DNA from: Atkinsonella hypoxylon
Taxonomy: Eukaryota > Ascomycota > Sordariomycetes > Hypocreales > Clavicipitaceae
NCBI GenBank assembly: GCA_000729835.1
Contig: JFHB01000047.1
Span: forward strand, 110,795-174,794
Length of the DNA: 64,000 bases
Reading direction: 5' to 3'
A program made the translations under genes and the position numbers. The notes under the pieces are model-generated. The model was not told the DNA's origin and made no database searches. It worked only from the letters and a program-made list of their open reading frames with translations. This document shows, in pieces, positions 35,223 to 48,164 of this stretch. Within the stretch, counting starts at the first letter, position 1, and each line of letters starts with the position of its first letter.

Positions 35223-35273
<51 letters not shown>

Positions 35274-35476
35274 ATTCCTCCTCACTTTTCAATACATAGT
35301 TTGTGTCTTCCCAGGGTTGCTCCCGTTACAAGGCAATACGAAGAATAAGTGACGATCCTCTGACCGCTGGTCTTGACTGTCACTATACCAGCAAGCATTA
35401 TACATCAATTCTTCCCCGAAGCTGCCCCTTTCGCTTTGTATCTCGGTCTCGTCCATGGGCAGGTATTGTCTCGGAA
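34274..35476. other. divergent promoter region, lsc2 / cytochrome P450
   Basis: A 1.2-kb region between divergent genes. It holds a compound AT/GT dinucleotide repeat about 205 bp upstream of the P450 start. No other gene is recognised. Confidence 0.5.
35222..35271. repeat. compound (AT)n(GT)n microsatellite
   Basis: About ten AT units followed directly by about fifteen GT units. Alternating purine-pyrimidine sequence of this length can adopt Z-DNA, and it lies in the P450 promoter region. Confidence 0.95.
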
Positions 35477-37239
35477 ATGCCTGGTATATCTTCCTTGTTG
35501 ATCGTGATATGCTTCATCCCAATGGTGATGTCGCTCGTATGGATACGAAATAGAGTGGTTGATTTTCGCATCCGGGCCCTCGGCGGCAAGCGAGCCTATG
35601 TCTTGGCTGATAATCTTTATTCTGGTAAGCATTCTCTAGGATCTCAATGTCGCCTCCATCGGCACAAATGCCTCATCTGAAGCATTGTCTCCATCACAGC
35701 CACTAGATTGTACATCAACATTGGAATGCATCAGTACCACAATCGTCTTGCATTCTGGTGCAACGATGCACTGAACCGCACAAAGCAGCACTGCGCAGAG
35801 TTCAGCTTGACGGGGGGCAAAAGGGTCCTGATCACTCGGGAACCTGAGCAGATAAAGGCCATCCTAGCCACCAAATTCAGCAGCTTTGGTCACGGCCCTC
35901 AATGGCACAAACTGTGGCTGCCGTTCCTAGGGAATGGCATCTTCACAACAGACGGCCCAGAGTGGCATCGTAGTAGAAGGCTCATCCGACCCATGTTTGT
36001 CAAAGACAGACTGAGAGATCTAGTCATCTTTGACACTTGTACCGCAAAGTTGATATCGAAACTACCTCCATCTGGCACCACAGTTGAAATGAAGAGCATG
36101 TTTTACAGGTGGTCATTGGACACAATAACCGCGTTCCTTCTGGGGAAAGGTGTGAATAGCCTTGAAACGTACGTCTTCACCTGTTTCACTTAGCTCAGCT
36201 GCTTTCTCGTGTTCTTAACTTGGTGCCTTCTTAGTCCCGATGACGAAGTTGCAGAGGCTATGGCGACAGCGCAACGAATCCAGATGTACATATTCGTTCT
36301 CAAGTACGTCTTTATCAATCAGACCTTAAAAAAACGTCGCTTATAACATCTTAGTCCGATTGCACCGCTGATACCAAAGGCGGATTACAATCGCTCAATT
36401 AAAAAAATCGAAGATTTCATCGAACCAAGTATTCGCAGAGCAATTGAGATTCCGCAGCAGGAACTCGAGGATATCTTCAAGAGTGAAGCGAAGTACTCCT
36501 TTCTTCACAGCATAGCTAGAGTCTCGAAAGATCCAAAAGTCATACGAGACGAGATTATGTCTGTCCTGCTCGCTGGCCGGGACACAACTGCTGCTACTCT
36601 TTCATGGACCCTATACGAGATGTCCCATCTACCGCACACTTGGTGTCAGCTCCGTTCTGAGGTCCTCAGCCTGCTAGACGCGGACGGTATGCCTACCTAC
36701 GAAGCATTGAAAAACATGACGTACCTCAAAAATGTTCTCAATGAGACACTTCGACTTCACCCCGCAGTTCCGATCAATATGCGCCAAGCGCTAGAGGACA
36801 CGACTATTCCTGGAGAACCTGGACAACCTGACATCGTGCTCCTTAAAGGGGATACCGTCACGATTAACACCATTGGCATGCATGCTCGAAAGGACCTATA
36901 TCCTCCCATTAGCGAGACCTTTCCTGACCCAGGCGTCTTCAGCCCAGAACGCTGGGAACACTGGTATCCTGTCCCGTGGACTTATACACCATTCCACGGT
37001 GGACCAAGGATATGTATGGGACAGAACTTTGCTCTCACTGAAATGGCATTCTGCCGTGAGTTTCTGTCCTGGCTAAAGTATCAATGATTAGTAGTGCTGA
37101 TGATCAAACTGCAGTCGTTCGACTCGCACAGAAGTATGCCAGGATTGAGTACCGAGGCGACTGGCATGCGCAGACGCTGCGAACAGACATCATTGGCACA
37201 CCGGCGCTAGACATACCTATAGCATTCCACGAAGCATAA
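35477..37239 (+). CDS. cytochrome P450, CYP52-clan-like (possible fatty acid/alkane hydroxylase)
   Basis: ER-anchored monooxygenase. Five exons, 35477-35624, 35700-36168, 36235-36303, 36355-37055 and 37115-37239, give 503 residues. An N-terminal hydrophobic anchor (about residues 4-24, SSLLIVICFIPMVMSLVWI) is followed by basic residues. Substrate-side sequence includes GNGIFTTDGPEWHRSRRLIRPMF. The I-helix is AGRDTTAATLSW (the acid-alcohol pair D-T-T). The K-helix ExxR is ETLR, followed by LHPAVP. The heme loop FHGGPRICMGQ carries the thiolate cysteine. The WHxSRRLIRPxF and AGRDTTA words are typical of the CYP52/CYP539-like fungal clan that hydroxylates fatty acids or alkanes; the exact family cannot be fixed by eye. 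It is not next to other secondary-metabolite genes. Confidence 0.92.
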
Positions 37240-37427
37240 AATAGTCCAATTCACAATCAGAGAACTCTCCATTCGCACATTACTGGTCCTGCTACTCCGT
37301 ATATGGCAAGTATATGGCACTTCACGGCACGTCGTCTGCCCAGCACTCCTGCCTCTCTCAGCATCCAATGATCTTGCATAACGTCCGAGGCAACAGAAAG
37401 GCCTAGATGCGATAGACGCAGTACTCC

Positions 37428-37889
37428 TCAAACCGATGACCACCCAAACCAAGGAGAACTTAGAACCTTGCCCTTCTCATCAAACTCAATTCCTTCGGCC
37501 TTCAAAAGACTCCTCTTCTCATCCAGCGTGAGTCCCACCCCATCGCGAGGCCATTGACCCTTGAATCCACCCAAAGTCATGCCCGTTGCCACAACCCGAT
37601 GGCACGGGACGTGCGGAGCAAAGGGGTTCCGCCGCAGTGCATTGCCCACCGCTCTCGGTGAAGAATGAAGATGCTTCGAAAGAAGTCCGTACGTGGTGAC
37701 GCACCCCTCCGGTATGTGGCACAGCGCCGCCCACACCCGTTTCTCAAAGTCGGTGCGGTCCGAGCGCGCGATCCGGGAGATCTGCGCCTGCATATGTGGC
37801 GGTAGCGTCCTCGCGACGACGGCCTTTTCGCGAGCTACTTTGGGAGTTGCGGACTCCGCCGCCTGTTTGCGCCTGTTGGAGAGGGTCAT
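37428..37889 (-). CDS. O6-methylguanine-DNA methyltransferase
   Basis: Suicide repair protein that transfers alkyl groups from O6-alkylguanine to its own cysteine. A single exon of 153 residues. The winged-helix part is DFEKRVWAALCHIPEGCVTTYGLLSKHL followed by SSPRAVGNALRRNPFAPHV. The acceptor site is PCHRVV, and the asparagine-hinge region and GGFKGQWPRDG follow. The N-terminal domain of the larger yeast Mgt1 is missing, so this is a compact form; because the acceptor cysteine is present it is a methyltransferase and not an ATL protein. The frame is open further upstream (ATG at 38069), but those 60 codons look like untranslated leader. Its 3' end faces that of the P450 gene, 188 bp away. 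Confidence 0.9.
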   Translation of the reverse strand: MTLSNRRKQAAESATPKVAREKAVVARTLPPHMQAQISRIARSDRTDFEKRVWAALCHIPEGCVTTYGLLSKHLHSSPRAVGNALRRNPFAPHVPCHRVVATGMTLGGFKGQWPRDGVGLTLDEKRSLLKAEGIEFDEKGKVLSSPWFGWSSV

Positions 37890-38601
37890 GGGGAAAGAAA
37901 GATGTAGATGTGCAAGGGCCTGGCTCGAGTGGCTTTTCTGTATTGTACTTGACGACGCGTTGTAAATGCAGAGGTGAGTGTATTGGAACAGTTCGTCGAC
38001 GTAATGAAAGACAGCCGGGACAGTCTTGTATCTTGACGTATTGGCCTCAATGGGAGAACTACGAGGCAAGCTTGATTTATATTATTCAGCGCCGCACGTT
38101 GCAGCGTGGAGGCAATGACAAATCTACCGTGAAAGCAAGCCCCTCGATCCAACATCGAGAGCGACACGCGAAACACTGACGCCATATCACGTGATCGGTC
38201 ATTCGCGCTCTTACACTTACCAGGCATGATGCTCGCATCATCTGCCTAGGTATACACCATGCCGGCGATCTTTGTCGAACAAGAGATACAAATGCGATAA
38301 TGAATTCTCAAAGCTTCGCGTAATGGTGAGTTCAAAGAACCTGTTGACGCATCCCGTTTTAATTCGAAAAAAAAAAAAAAAAATTCCAGTCCTGCGCCTC
38401 GTGATGCATTTAACCCCCGATCAAGTCGATGACGGGCCCGCTGTGAATGTCAGGACCCATGCATCATATTGATAATGTCAAAATATAGAATATCCCATTT
38501 ACAGAATGCACCTCGCGCATAAACTACACCGTCGTCCAACTCTCGTATGTCCCATCGCGCTTCTATGCCGCGCTGGCTTTTATCTGATCCGTAGTCCGTC
38601 T
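37890..38601. other. MGMT promoter / isa1 3' flank
   Basis: Non-coding, with a long A tract near 38369-38385. Nothing else recognisable. Confidence 0.5.
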
Positions 38602-39288
38602 TCATACCATGAAAGACTCGCCACAGCCGCATTGTTCCTCTATTGTGCCATTAGCGTTTGAGCAAAGCCTGGTGAGCAAGGGACAATCACGCAGGGAAAA
38701 GGCCATACTGATGTTGGGATTCTTGAAAACAAATCTTTGGTTCAGCTTGTCTTCCGCCCAGTCCATCTCGCTACCAATGATGCTAAACAGCGCCTTGCTA
38801 TCAATCAGCACCTTGACGCCATCCTGCTCGACCGTCTCGTCAAAGGTCCCAGGCTTGTCGACATATTCCAGGTGGTACGCCAGACCGCTGCACCCCCGGT
38901 TTCGCACCCCGACCTTGATGAACTTGGGCTCCGGCCGGTCCAGCAGCAGTCGGAGCTGCTCCACGGCCGCGGGGGTAAGCCTCATGGCTGCCTTTCGGGC
39001 TCGCAGCTTCGGGCGCGGCCGCGTGGCCCTGGGCTTCTGCGCGCTCGATGCAGCTTCGGTGGCTGACGACTCTGCCGCCGTGGGCTGCGGACGGGTCTCA
39101 TGCACTTTCGGCAAGGCCCCCGGTGAGGCTATCGGTGTCTCTGGGGTATCATCTCGGTTGTTGTCGCGAGATGTCGAGGTCGGTAGTGAGTATGAGTGGT
39201 AGGCTGATGCACATAGTCGAGTGGCTGGAAGCGGGTGGCAACACCATCGCATCGCGACGACGCGAGTCGCCAGCGCATATGCACTCAT
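38602..39288 (-). CDS. isa1: mitochondrial iron-sulfur cluster assembly protein Isa1
   Basis: A-type scaffold/carrier of the mitochondrial ISC system, needed for 4Fe-4S protein maturation (aconitase, lipoate synthase). Two minus-strand exons, 39288-38709 and 38639-38602, give 205 residues. The N-terminus (MSAYALATRVVAMRW...) is a basic presequence, followed by a long low-complexity linker. The A-type domain starts near AAMRLTPAAVEQLRLLL and carries the three cysteines: one in NRGCSGLAYHLEY and two in EQCGCGESF. The intron is 69 bp and splits NPNI from KEQCGCGESF. It has no stop and a length divisible by three, so its retention would insert 23 residues next to the cysteine pair. An upstream in-frame ATG at 39357 would add 23 residues. 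Confidence 0.92.
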   Translation of the reverse strand: MSAYALATRVVAMRWCCHPLPATRLCASAYHSYSLPTSTSRDNNRDDTPETPIASPGALPKVHETRPQPTAAESSATEAASSAQKPRATRPRPKLRARKAAMRLTPAAVEQLRLLLDRPEPKFIKVGVRNRGCSGLAYHLEYVDKPGTFDETVEQDGVKVLIDSKALFSIIGSEMDWAEDKLNQRFVFKNPNISMAFSLRDCPLLTRLCSNANGTIEEQCGCGESFMV

Positions 39289-41726
39289 CTCGATAGCATG
39301 GGGGAAATCTTGAAATTGGCCAGGAGCTCTTGTTCTTTTTGCGAGCAGAAAATGCAAATTCGTGTCGTGGTCGGCGAATCTATCGAATTATGTAAAATGT
39401 CTATTTTCGAAGCTCGGCTGACAAAGGCATGATAATCATACGATGTTGGAAATTCGATAGTTAGCCGTGTGGCATGATTCGGCAGTGCCGTCTCCGGCCG
39501 AGCCAATCATTGCCCGCAAATTACCAAAGGTGGGAGGGAAGGGACAAGTTGGCACGAGCGAGCGTTGTCGCAGTTCGCGGGCATTGTCATTCGTGATAAA
39601 AAATGGCTGTTCACTCTACTCAATATTTCTAAAAAAAAAAAGAATTTAATTTTAACGGCGCGCTTTTTCCAACCGTTCGTGCTGTTGAAGACCGTACCGA
39701 TATCTCATAGTTCGCTTGGAGCACGGAGGCGGCTCCCAGCATCACCTACCCTGTAGCACAGTTCGTACATCGTCATGGTACTAGAATAGCGTAGCTGATA
39801 GCCAAACGGGAAATTCATCACGCCTTCCGATTCCCTCTTGGCTGCGGAATGCTGAAACTACTCATCCATGGTTGCGAGAGTCAATATATTCAGCAGTTAC
39901 TGAAGATGTTCTCGAGGACGTCCCAGACTACACAATGTTGGTATCGCCTGCCATCCGATGTACGAGCCTACCACCTACAAAACGAGTACCATGGTATTCT
40001 GTCTTCGAGGACTAAATGGCTCTAGCTTTGTACCGACAGGTACTCACGATCATCCAAGCTACAGGTAGGTACAAGGACGTTTCACAGCCATGTTCCACTT
40101 AAAAACACTAGGTAACGTGGGACATCGGTATGAAGCTGGAGTCATTTGGTCCTTCGAAGAGATAGGGCTCTGAGCTCTTGCTATTGTTTACTCGCGGCAT
40201 TAACCTACCCTAGCTAGATTCAATCCATTGAGAAAGGCAGCTTTCAAGACAAAGACCCGGGACGATTGATGACAACCGAAGAACAAATCAGCTCGAACAA
40301 ACTTGTCCAAAGTCCTCCTTGGCCAACACATGTGACACTGAGGCAACAGGATTGCGAGATCGGCGAGACAGTTACAGCACCATCCAGCTGAACAGTCGGC
40401 AGTTCTCAAGCACATCACGACGTGGACAAGAGGGCAGATCGCAGGGCTTTCCGTCCCATGTTGCCGGTAACACGCTGCCCGAGTCGCCAGCCATGAGTTC
40501 ACATGTCGGGGGGAGAAATACTATTTTATTACATTGTTTTCTCCAACGACTCGGTCCCCAGCCGAGACCCTTCTATGGAGGGACCCTGATCTCAAACAAA
40601 GCCAGCAGGGGACGATGAAACTGGACTGGGGGGGTTTTCTTCAGCAAAGGACAAACACTTGGCCTCGAATGGGTTATTGCAATTTCAACTTGGTTCATCG
40701 AAATCTCGAGAAGGGAAAGCCACGCCCAGTTTTGAGGAACGGACACCGAACGACTACGGGCGTCCACAGTCCAGGCAGTCCTTGGTAAGCAACTTCTCGT
40801 AGCATTAAACAAAACTGGGAGACGGCGCGCCAGGCACTCTTTATTGTAGACCTGTTGGCAGCATTTTACCTGCGAGCGATGCCATCTGCCGGGGACGGAC
40901 CCGAACCCGCGGGTCCGGCCCGGCCAAGAGGTATGTATCATGGCTGGTATAAATTCAGGAGCGGCTTGATCCACCAACCAGCAGGCTCTGGCAGGGAAAT
41001 CACGACAAAAGCGGCGCAAAAAAAAAAAACCAGAAAGCAGTGATTCGGGGCTGGAGGATGTGCCGTCGCCGCGGATAGCAGCCACGAAGATCTACGTATT
41101 AGCAGCAGCGTGAAGTTTTCCTAGCGGACGTCGAACGAACTTGGTCATAGCAAAACAGAACAATAGAGAGAGAGACTGCCTCATGTCCGAGGCCGGAAGA
41201 TTTCTGTCTTTGACGGAACCTGGGACAACCATGAGCCGGAGAAACTTTGTTAGTGTCTCCAGTGCCGCATACAGTCCGTGGCCGTATCCCGCGGCTAAGT
41301 GTGAGCATGTCCCTTGATAGCAAGGCCGAGTTGCATCCGTCTCCGTGTACCTGCGTGCATTGATTCGTCAAAGCTGGTTGCTCCAAGGGGCATTTTCGAG
41401 CGAATACATGTGTAAAAGCAAGACAGCACCATCAGGCCAGCCAGATAGATATAGGAACCAACTAATACTGTACTGGCCAGCAGCGAAGGGAGAGGGAGGG
41501 CCAATTGGGCAGAATGGGCCAAAGGAGTGATCCGATCTGGATGGAGCGTTCTTTGCCTCGTTGGCTCGCAGCACTCGAGGTCGTCTCACTTCCCAGCCGC
41601 GTGGGCTGGGCTGGAGCCTTGCATTAGTTAGAGCGCATCCGGAAGAGCTAGGAAGCTCAGTCAGGGTTCTCGTGCAACCTCATGCCATTGCCGATATTGT
41701 CGCAAATCTAGTATTTCCATATGGAC

Positions 41727-41763
41727 CCAAGTGGGGAATCCAAGTGGGGAATCCAAGTGGGGA
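41727..41763. repeat. 13-bp direct repeat (CCAAGTGGGGAAT), about 2.8 copies
   Basis: Three head-to-tail copies, the last one partial, in the gene desert. Confidence 0.85.
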
Positions 41764-41990
41764 CATGAAGGGTACCTACCTACGTACAGTAGTCACATGC
41801 CAGTCCGGACAAGGGCCTGCCTAATGTGCAGAAACCGGCAGAAGCAACACACAGCTGGTCAATGCTTCAAGCTTCAAACGTTCAACATTCAACATTGCTT
41901 CAATGTTGGCTGCCAGCTGCCATCTGCCAGCCGCCGGCCAGCGATGCCAGCGCAAGATCACAAAATCAAAGAGAAGAATAAAAGAACGCC

Positions 41991-42036
41991 AAAAGAAAGG
42001 AAAAGAAAAGAAAAGAAAAGAAAAGAAAAGGAAAGG
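41991..42036. repeat. (AAAAG)n microsatellite
   Basis: About eight pentanucleotide units with a few AAAGG variants at both ends. Confidence 0.9.
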
Positions 42037-45000
42037 AAGACCAGAATCAAAGATCAGACCAGAATCAAGGGTGCACAGAGATTGCTTGGGTCTGTGCGGT
42101 TTCAAGGCTCGATGCGCGAGTTTGACGAGTTTGACAGCTAGTAGTGATATATGGACAAGTTGGCTTTCGCGATGCGGGGATGTCGCTTCGTCGCTCTGCC
42201 GCCAGACTCACCTCTGACTAAGAACTCGGCTTCGTTACCTAATACTATGTCATCTTATTATCTTGGGCCCCCAACGGCCACACGATGATCTATCTCTTAC
42301 AGGACTTCCGGCCCCCTTACACCTGGCACCGAGTGTGACACTCGTTGGCCCGAGATTCGGATGCTAACTATGGTGATAGACTGTCCTCTGGCGCGAGATG
42401 TCGCACAGAGCGGCACATTGGAAAAAAAAAAAACCCCCCCCGAAACCGAAAATCAACAAGCTGAGGATGGTCCAACATCATCATGGTTCAGAATGTGATG
42501 ACGGTGAGTCTGGGGCCAGATGCAGCCTTTGTCACTTTGCTGTATCAACCAGATTCGGGATCACGGTAGCATCAATGAGACCATGTGGTTCAGTCAAGCG
42601 TGCCACGTCCGGTTGTCGTCTTGTGATACGGTTCTACAGGCGCTCAACCCGTCCAATTGTGTACGGAGTCTCCTCCTTGAAGATTGTTCCTGGCGCTAAT
42701 CAATCGCCAATCGATTCCACAAACTCTTCGTCACCGGATGTGGCCCTGCATAAGTCTGATCAATGCCACTGCGCGCTTTATCGGCTTCGCATCTCGCAAC
42801 CCCGACGCTTGTATTATCTTGCAAAGTTACTGACAGGGGGCTTGGGGCTTCTGCGCGCAATTTGGCAAAACTATCAGCCATCAATGCTAGCTAGCAAGGC
42901 TTTTTCGAAACTACTCTCGCCACTTGCATCTTCACGAAGCTGTGGTGAGGGGTCAGGTATTATGAGTTGCATAGAGCGAATTGTTTCCCATTGTGATCGA
43001 TTCCCTGTGGCCAAAGTACAATTAGAGGGTTGGAGCGTATGCTTGTAGCTTGGTGCGGGTTAGCAGGGAACCCAGGTCTATGGAGGGCTGATTCGTCAGA
43101 TACGGCAAGTCTATCCGACATGAAAGATCTGGTCGCAACATCAAGCGTGGTAGCACTGTGTGATACTCACTCAAACAATCAACCGTAATAAGGAACGCGC
43201 AAAAGTGGCAGCATCTCTTCGACGCGCCCAGAGTTGAAGTATCAATCTGCATCTTCATGGCCAAGAATTGCTAGTTTGGTTTGGATATATGGTTTCGGCA
43301 AGGGTACTTGTCGATATTACGCCAATATCGAGACCTTGCCCTGCGCCAGTTCACTTCTGAACCCTGTTTGACTAGGACGCGACTGGCATGCGAGATTAGT
43401 CCGGCGGCAACCCCGGAGATCTTTAAAACACTGAACAGAAGTCGAATCAGCAAGGGTTTTTTTTTTATTTTTTTTATTTTTTACCTCACCCCCTCAGCCA
43501 GGGCCGTAATTAGTAAGTTTACCGATATCTGTCTTCACATGCGGCAGACTATAGGTGAGAAGGCCGCTATGCTTGGTACCCAATCATCCATCCCGAGATG
43601 TCCACTTCATTGAGCATAGCCCGTACGCTCTATCCCGCGAAATTGTATTACAGATATACTTGACGGGGAGAGATGAGCCATTGAAACAATGACTTGCTAT
43701 GATGCTCATCTCGGGCATGGTCCCTAGCGTGATATATAGAAATTGCGTAGAATCTTAAGTCACCGAGCGAGGTGTAGCACTTTCCAAGGGAGCCTTGCCA
43801 AACTATTCTCTGAGCACTATTAGCCTATGAGATATATCATGGTCACTTGACGTATCGTGACAAGCGTGCCTGGAATGCCCTGTAAAGTATCATTGCAACA
43901 AAAAGAAAGCAGGCGTTGGAGCCAGTATCCTTGGATCTTATAAATCTACTTTGGATGGCATACCCAGGCCAATCAGAGTCTAAGACATTTCCAAATACTT
44001 GAGCCAATTATGCAAAGAAGAAAAAAAAGTTCAAGATGAAAGGTCATCTCTTGTCATTGTTCATCACTGAGTTTAGTTATAGCTCCCCCACGAGACTGTG
44101 GTAATTTCGCGTATCGTCAAGCGTGAAACCCGGTAAGTATTTGTGTGAGAAGTAAATAAAGGGTTCATCAAACACAATGCCGCCATCATTCATCATGTCC
44201 CCCACAGATTGAATATACTAGATAAGCACCCTGGGTCATGAAAAAAATAAGTGTCAGCCACAAGACCCTCGAATGGGAATTAGCGCTGCTCAACCGACCT
44301 CCAGCAGAAAAGCGAATTGGGCGCTCCCCGAAAATCATTAAGCAAAAAAGAGTTGATCCAAAAAAAAAAAAAAAAAACCAGTTTCATACCCCAACGCCTC
44401 GACAAAAATGAATAGCACCATGTAACTACAGACGGAACAGAACGGCGTCGTGCGCTCTATGGAAATAGCTCAGTTCGTATATAAAACGAGTCGATTCAGG
44501 GAACCCCACTTTTGCGGATGTGACGTCCCGCCGTGCCGACTTCCAAAGAACAGTATCTGCTTCATACGAACCGTACTTGGAGCCCTTTCCGCGTACTCGG
44601 CTAGGCTGTGAGCCTGAATGAGAAAAAAAAAAAAAAAAAAAGCAAAAAACGGTTCCTACGAAAAACGATGCAGAATTAAGGAAAAAAAAAAAAAATTTCC
44701 CCAGGTCGTATCCACTAACCCCTGGAAGGAAATCGAGCCGTTCTCGATCACCAAATATGGAGAACAACGGCCTTGCCAACTTCGTTCACGAAAAGCGAGA
44801 CCTCTGCGTTCATAATCGCGCATGAAACCTGTCGAGAACAAAGGGTGTCCACTAGATTCAATCAACTCGCGGCAACAAAACCTTTCGTTCCTCGGCCCCT
44901 TGGCTCTTTTCCTTTATCCCGTCCTGTTTTACAACCTCCGAGATTTTTTTTTTTTGATTTTTTTGATATATATTTTGTTTAGGCAAGGGCAGCAGCACGT

Positions 45001-48000
45001 GAGGCGGGAAGTCGGTTGAATACGCGGCTAGTATTCGGCGCCACTGTCTTCGCCGCAATCAGATGTTCCCTTTTGTTCTCGCGTGTCGAATTGAGTTTTG
45101 AAGGGGAATTAAGTTGAGACTTTTCCTTCTGAGTTTTATGTCACAGGCCAGTTAGCTTTTTTTTTTTTTTTTGGTTTTTTCTGCCAATGATGGCCGCTCT
45201 GATGATTGGTACCCTGGTTTGGGCTGACTGGTTATTCTCTTGGCCCGTTATGCATGGAGACGGCATCTGCATGTTCTGCAGAAGTCGAGACACTGGGGCA
45301 CAGGATATACCAAGAGGGTTAGCGACCTTGGTACAGGTAGAGTACGAAAAACGCCAATGTTCCGAAATTGCCTGCGGTGTAAAAAAGAAAGGAAAAAGAA
45401 AAAAAAGGCATAACTAAGCCGCTACTCTGGCTGCTCGGACGCAATTCCAATTTACAGTCCGCATGCTGAAGAGGGCCAGCGAGCGAATGGTGAAACAGCG
45501 GGAGCTAAAGCACGCGCCACCGACTTACCCTGTTGCGGTATTTCGTTTCTTTCTCTCTCTCTCTCTTTTTATTTTTATTTTTATTTTTTATTTTTCGAAA
45601 AAAAAAAAGAACCCAATTCTTCCTTTGAAAGCACCTTCGTTGTGAAACCACGCTGTGCCAATGTGCATGGCACCCCTGACCCTGACGCCTTGGTCTCTGA
45701 CCCAGCAGCCCCGGTCAATGGACTCTCGTGCCTGAGCAACTAAAAAGGCCTACCAGTTTTTTTTCTTGGTTTTCGACATGGTGCAAGACGCCCATGATTT
45801 ATCGCCGGGTGCAGGGTTTCTTGATTCCGGAATTGACATTGTGATAGGCACGGTGGGGAGGGGGGGGGGTAGATGAGCCATTGGTGTCTGGTGCTTTTTT
45901 GGATTCTGCACGGATGGGTTGCGGCTAGCGATGATGTAAAAACCTGGAGAATTATCTATCCGTGTATTACGGAGCACAAATTGATTAATTCCTCAGGCCG
46001 TAGGACGGAGAAGCGTCGTGCCCAACGTATTTGTTCAGGTCGGCCGGGACCTTGCGGATGGTGACCCAGCGCCGCGTCAAGCCTTGATCGTGGCCAATTC
46101 TTCACACCTGACCAAGACGCACCAGACGTTATGGTTAACTCGCGGTTGAGTCTCCGTGTCTCCGTATGTGATTGCACCTGCATCAAGCACGTCTTCAGGT
46201 TGGACACACGGTTATCAACGAGCACCATGTGAGGCATGTGAGGATATAAGTGTGGACTACGTTACATATACGCATCACACCGTGATGGAGACTTCCCGGC
46301 TCTGATGAGAGGTAGGCATAAGCCTGCGAGGTGTGATCCTTGGGCACGAAGACTTCTTACAGCTCCCGAACCCTGAACAAAGTTGAACTTTTCATTTGTC
46401 CAGCGCGCTCCTCACTGCAGCAACACGGTTTGCCCTCACTTCTCGATATGATTGATAATGCTGCTCATCTGCCGCTCTGCCCGTAAATACCTCCATTGCC
46501 TGAAAGCGCGCCTGACGAACATTACCCCCAGAAGGAAACAAGAAATCATGATTCGTAAGTAGTAGGGCACCATGACCACGCGCGTCAACTTATGTATCTG
46601 TGCAAATCAGACAGATATGTCGTTTGGATCGCTGGGCCGTCCCACGTTTCCAGCTTGCGCCCAGTAATTATGCCCGTGACGGCTCGAATCCCGTCGCCAT
46701 CTTTCACGTCTTCTCGTGGTTCATCACCTTGCGTGCCACTGGCACAATGTCACGTCATGTGTGTGGAGCGCGGGCACACTCCTGACGGTCACCAATTCGA
46801 ATTCGCCAAGTAGAGTGATGACCTCATTCTTTGCATCAGATTTCGCTGATCGGGACCCCTGGGGGGGGGGGGGGAGCGAGGGGGCGATAACCAGCAAGCC
46901 ACTTGCAAACTTGCCGCAAAAAATCAATATCATCTTAAGCCGCGGTTGCTGTAGCGAATGATGACAGGAACTGGTGGTCACAGCGTTCACGACAGCGGGA
47001 CGAATCACGCGGCTGTGAAAGAGGACCTTGAGAGGCTGAGGATATCAAACGTGTCCCTTTCATGGGGGCTATTGCGTGCTGCAGAAGAAGCTGATTTGAG
47101 CAAACAAGACGGGATGGTATCGAGGGCGAGCTGGGCGGCAAGATGAAGTCGGCTCCAATTGCTCCGTACAGAAGAGTACAAGCACAGTCTTGCGCGTGCG
47201 TTCCACTGTTGAGGTTGAGCTATGTTATGTGTTGATGCAGCATTTACCCAAAGCCCAAAACCTCATCCCCGGCCAGATCGAGAGGCAAAAGCGCTTATGA
47301 GGGGACTCGTGGCAAGGAGTGCATACAGAACCTTCAATAGTACCACCAAAACCGCGAGGAAGCGCGATTGGTGCGGAGACACTGGATGTAATATTTCCCA
47401 AGAAACATCGACGACTTGAGACAGCGAGTTCAGGCTGTTTGTTTCTTTTCGCAAACAAAACTATTTTGCTGCCACTGCATTTTCTCGTCGCCTCCTTCCC
47501 TATCAACTGCAAACTGCATCTGCGTCCTGCACCGCGAATCCACCACGGACCAGTCGGCGACGGGTATCGCCGGTGGCTGGCGTGGGCTGGATTTTACCAC
47601 GTCGTCGGCTCCAGTGCCCCATAACCAGCGCCTGCTGGGCACATTCTAGCGCCTGGCCTCTTCCGTTCTCCATATACCCACTGTAACAGCGGGGTGACCC
47701 AGACTCTGCTGCCTGGAGTGGAAGAAAAAAACACTCAACCCAGGCCAATGCCTACATGCGTGTATGTATTCCGTACACTGTAAGTTGACATCAAATTTGA
47801 ATATACTCGAATCGAATCGACAAAGATATCGACCCAACCAACACCTTCCCACGAGCATCCATTCTCCCAGGTTTCCGAGCGGCAACGCCACGCCGCATGG
47901 CTGGACACGGTCCATCTGTGTTCGTGTCTACTCTCCTCCCAACGCCGTCGCGGCCGAAATCCATCGCGGTGATTTAGTATTTACTCTCGCAATTCGCTGT

Positions 48001-48119
48001 CGTCATCCCAAACAGGAATTGTCTAGGTTAAAAAGCATCGATTACGGAATACACTGTATCCGCGTTACCGCAACGCAGTGTACGCCCCCACCCCCATCCC
48101 CCTTTCTCCACCTTTTGCA

Positions 48120-48164
<45 letters not shown>
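48120..48164. repeat. 7-bp tandem repeat (GTCTGGT), about 6.4 copies
   Basis: The unit GTCTGGT repeats without error in non-coding DNA. Confidence 0.95.

Larger units (their letters stand above)
39289..44000. other. gene desert, proximal part
   Basis: No recognisable gene. Features are a 13-bp direct repeat (41727-41763), an (AAAAG)n tract (41991-42036) and several A/T homopolymers. The 216-codon ORF at 42398-43048 begins with a lysine/proline low-complexity run and lacks a domain. The first part includes the isa1 promoter region. Confidence 0.5.

Noticed and set aside
42398..43048. 216-codon ORF in the gene desert
   Set aside because: Starts with a lysine/proline homopolymer artefact, has no domain and an unusual composition; chance is more likely.
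46590..46710. tRNA-like B-box word GGCTCGAATCCCG
   Set aside because: No matching A box, acceptor stem or cloverleaf can be folded around it.
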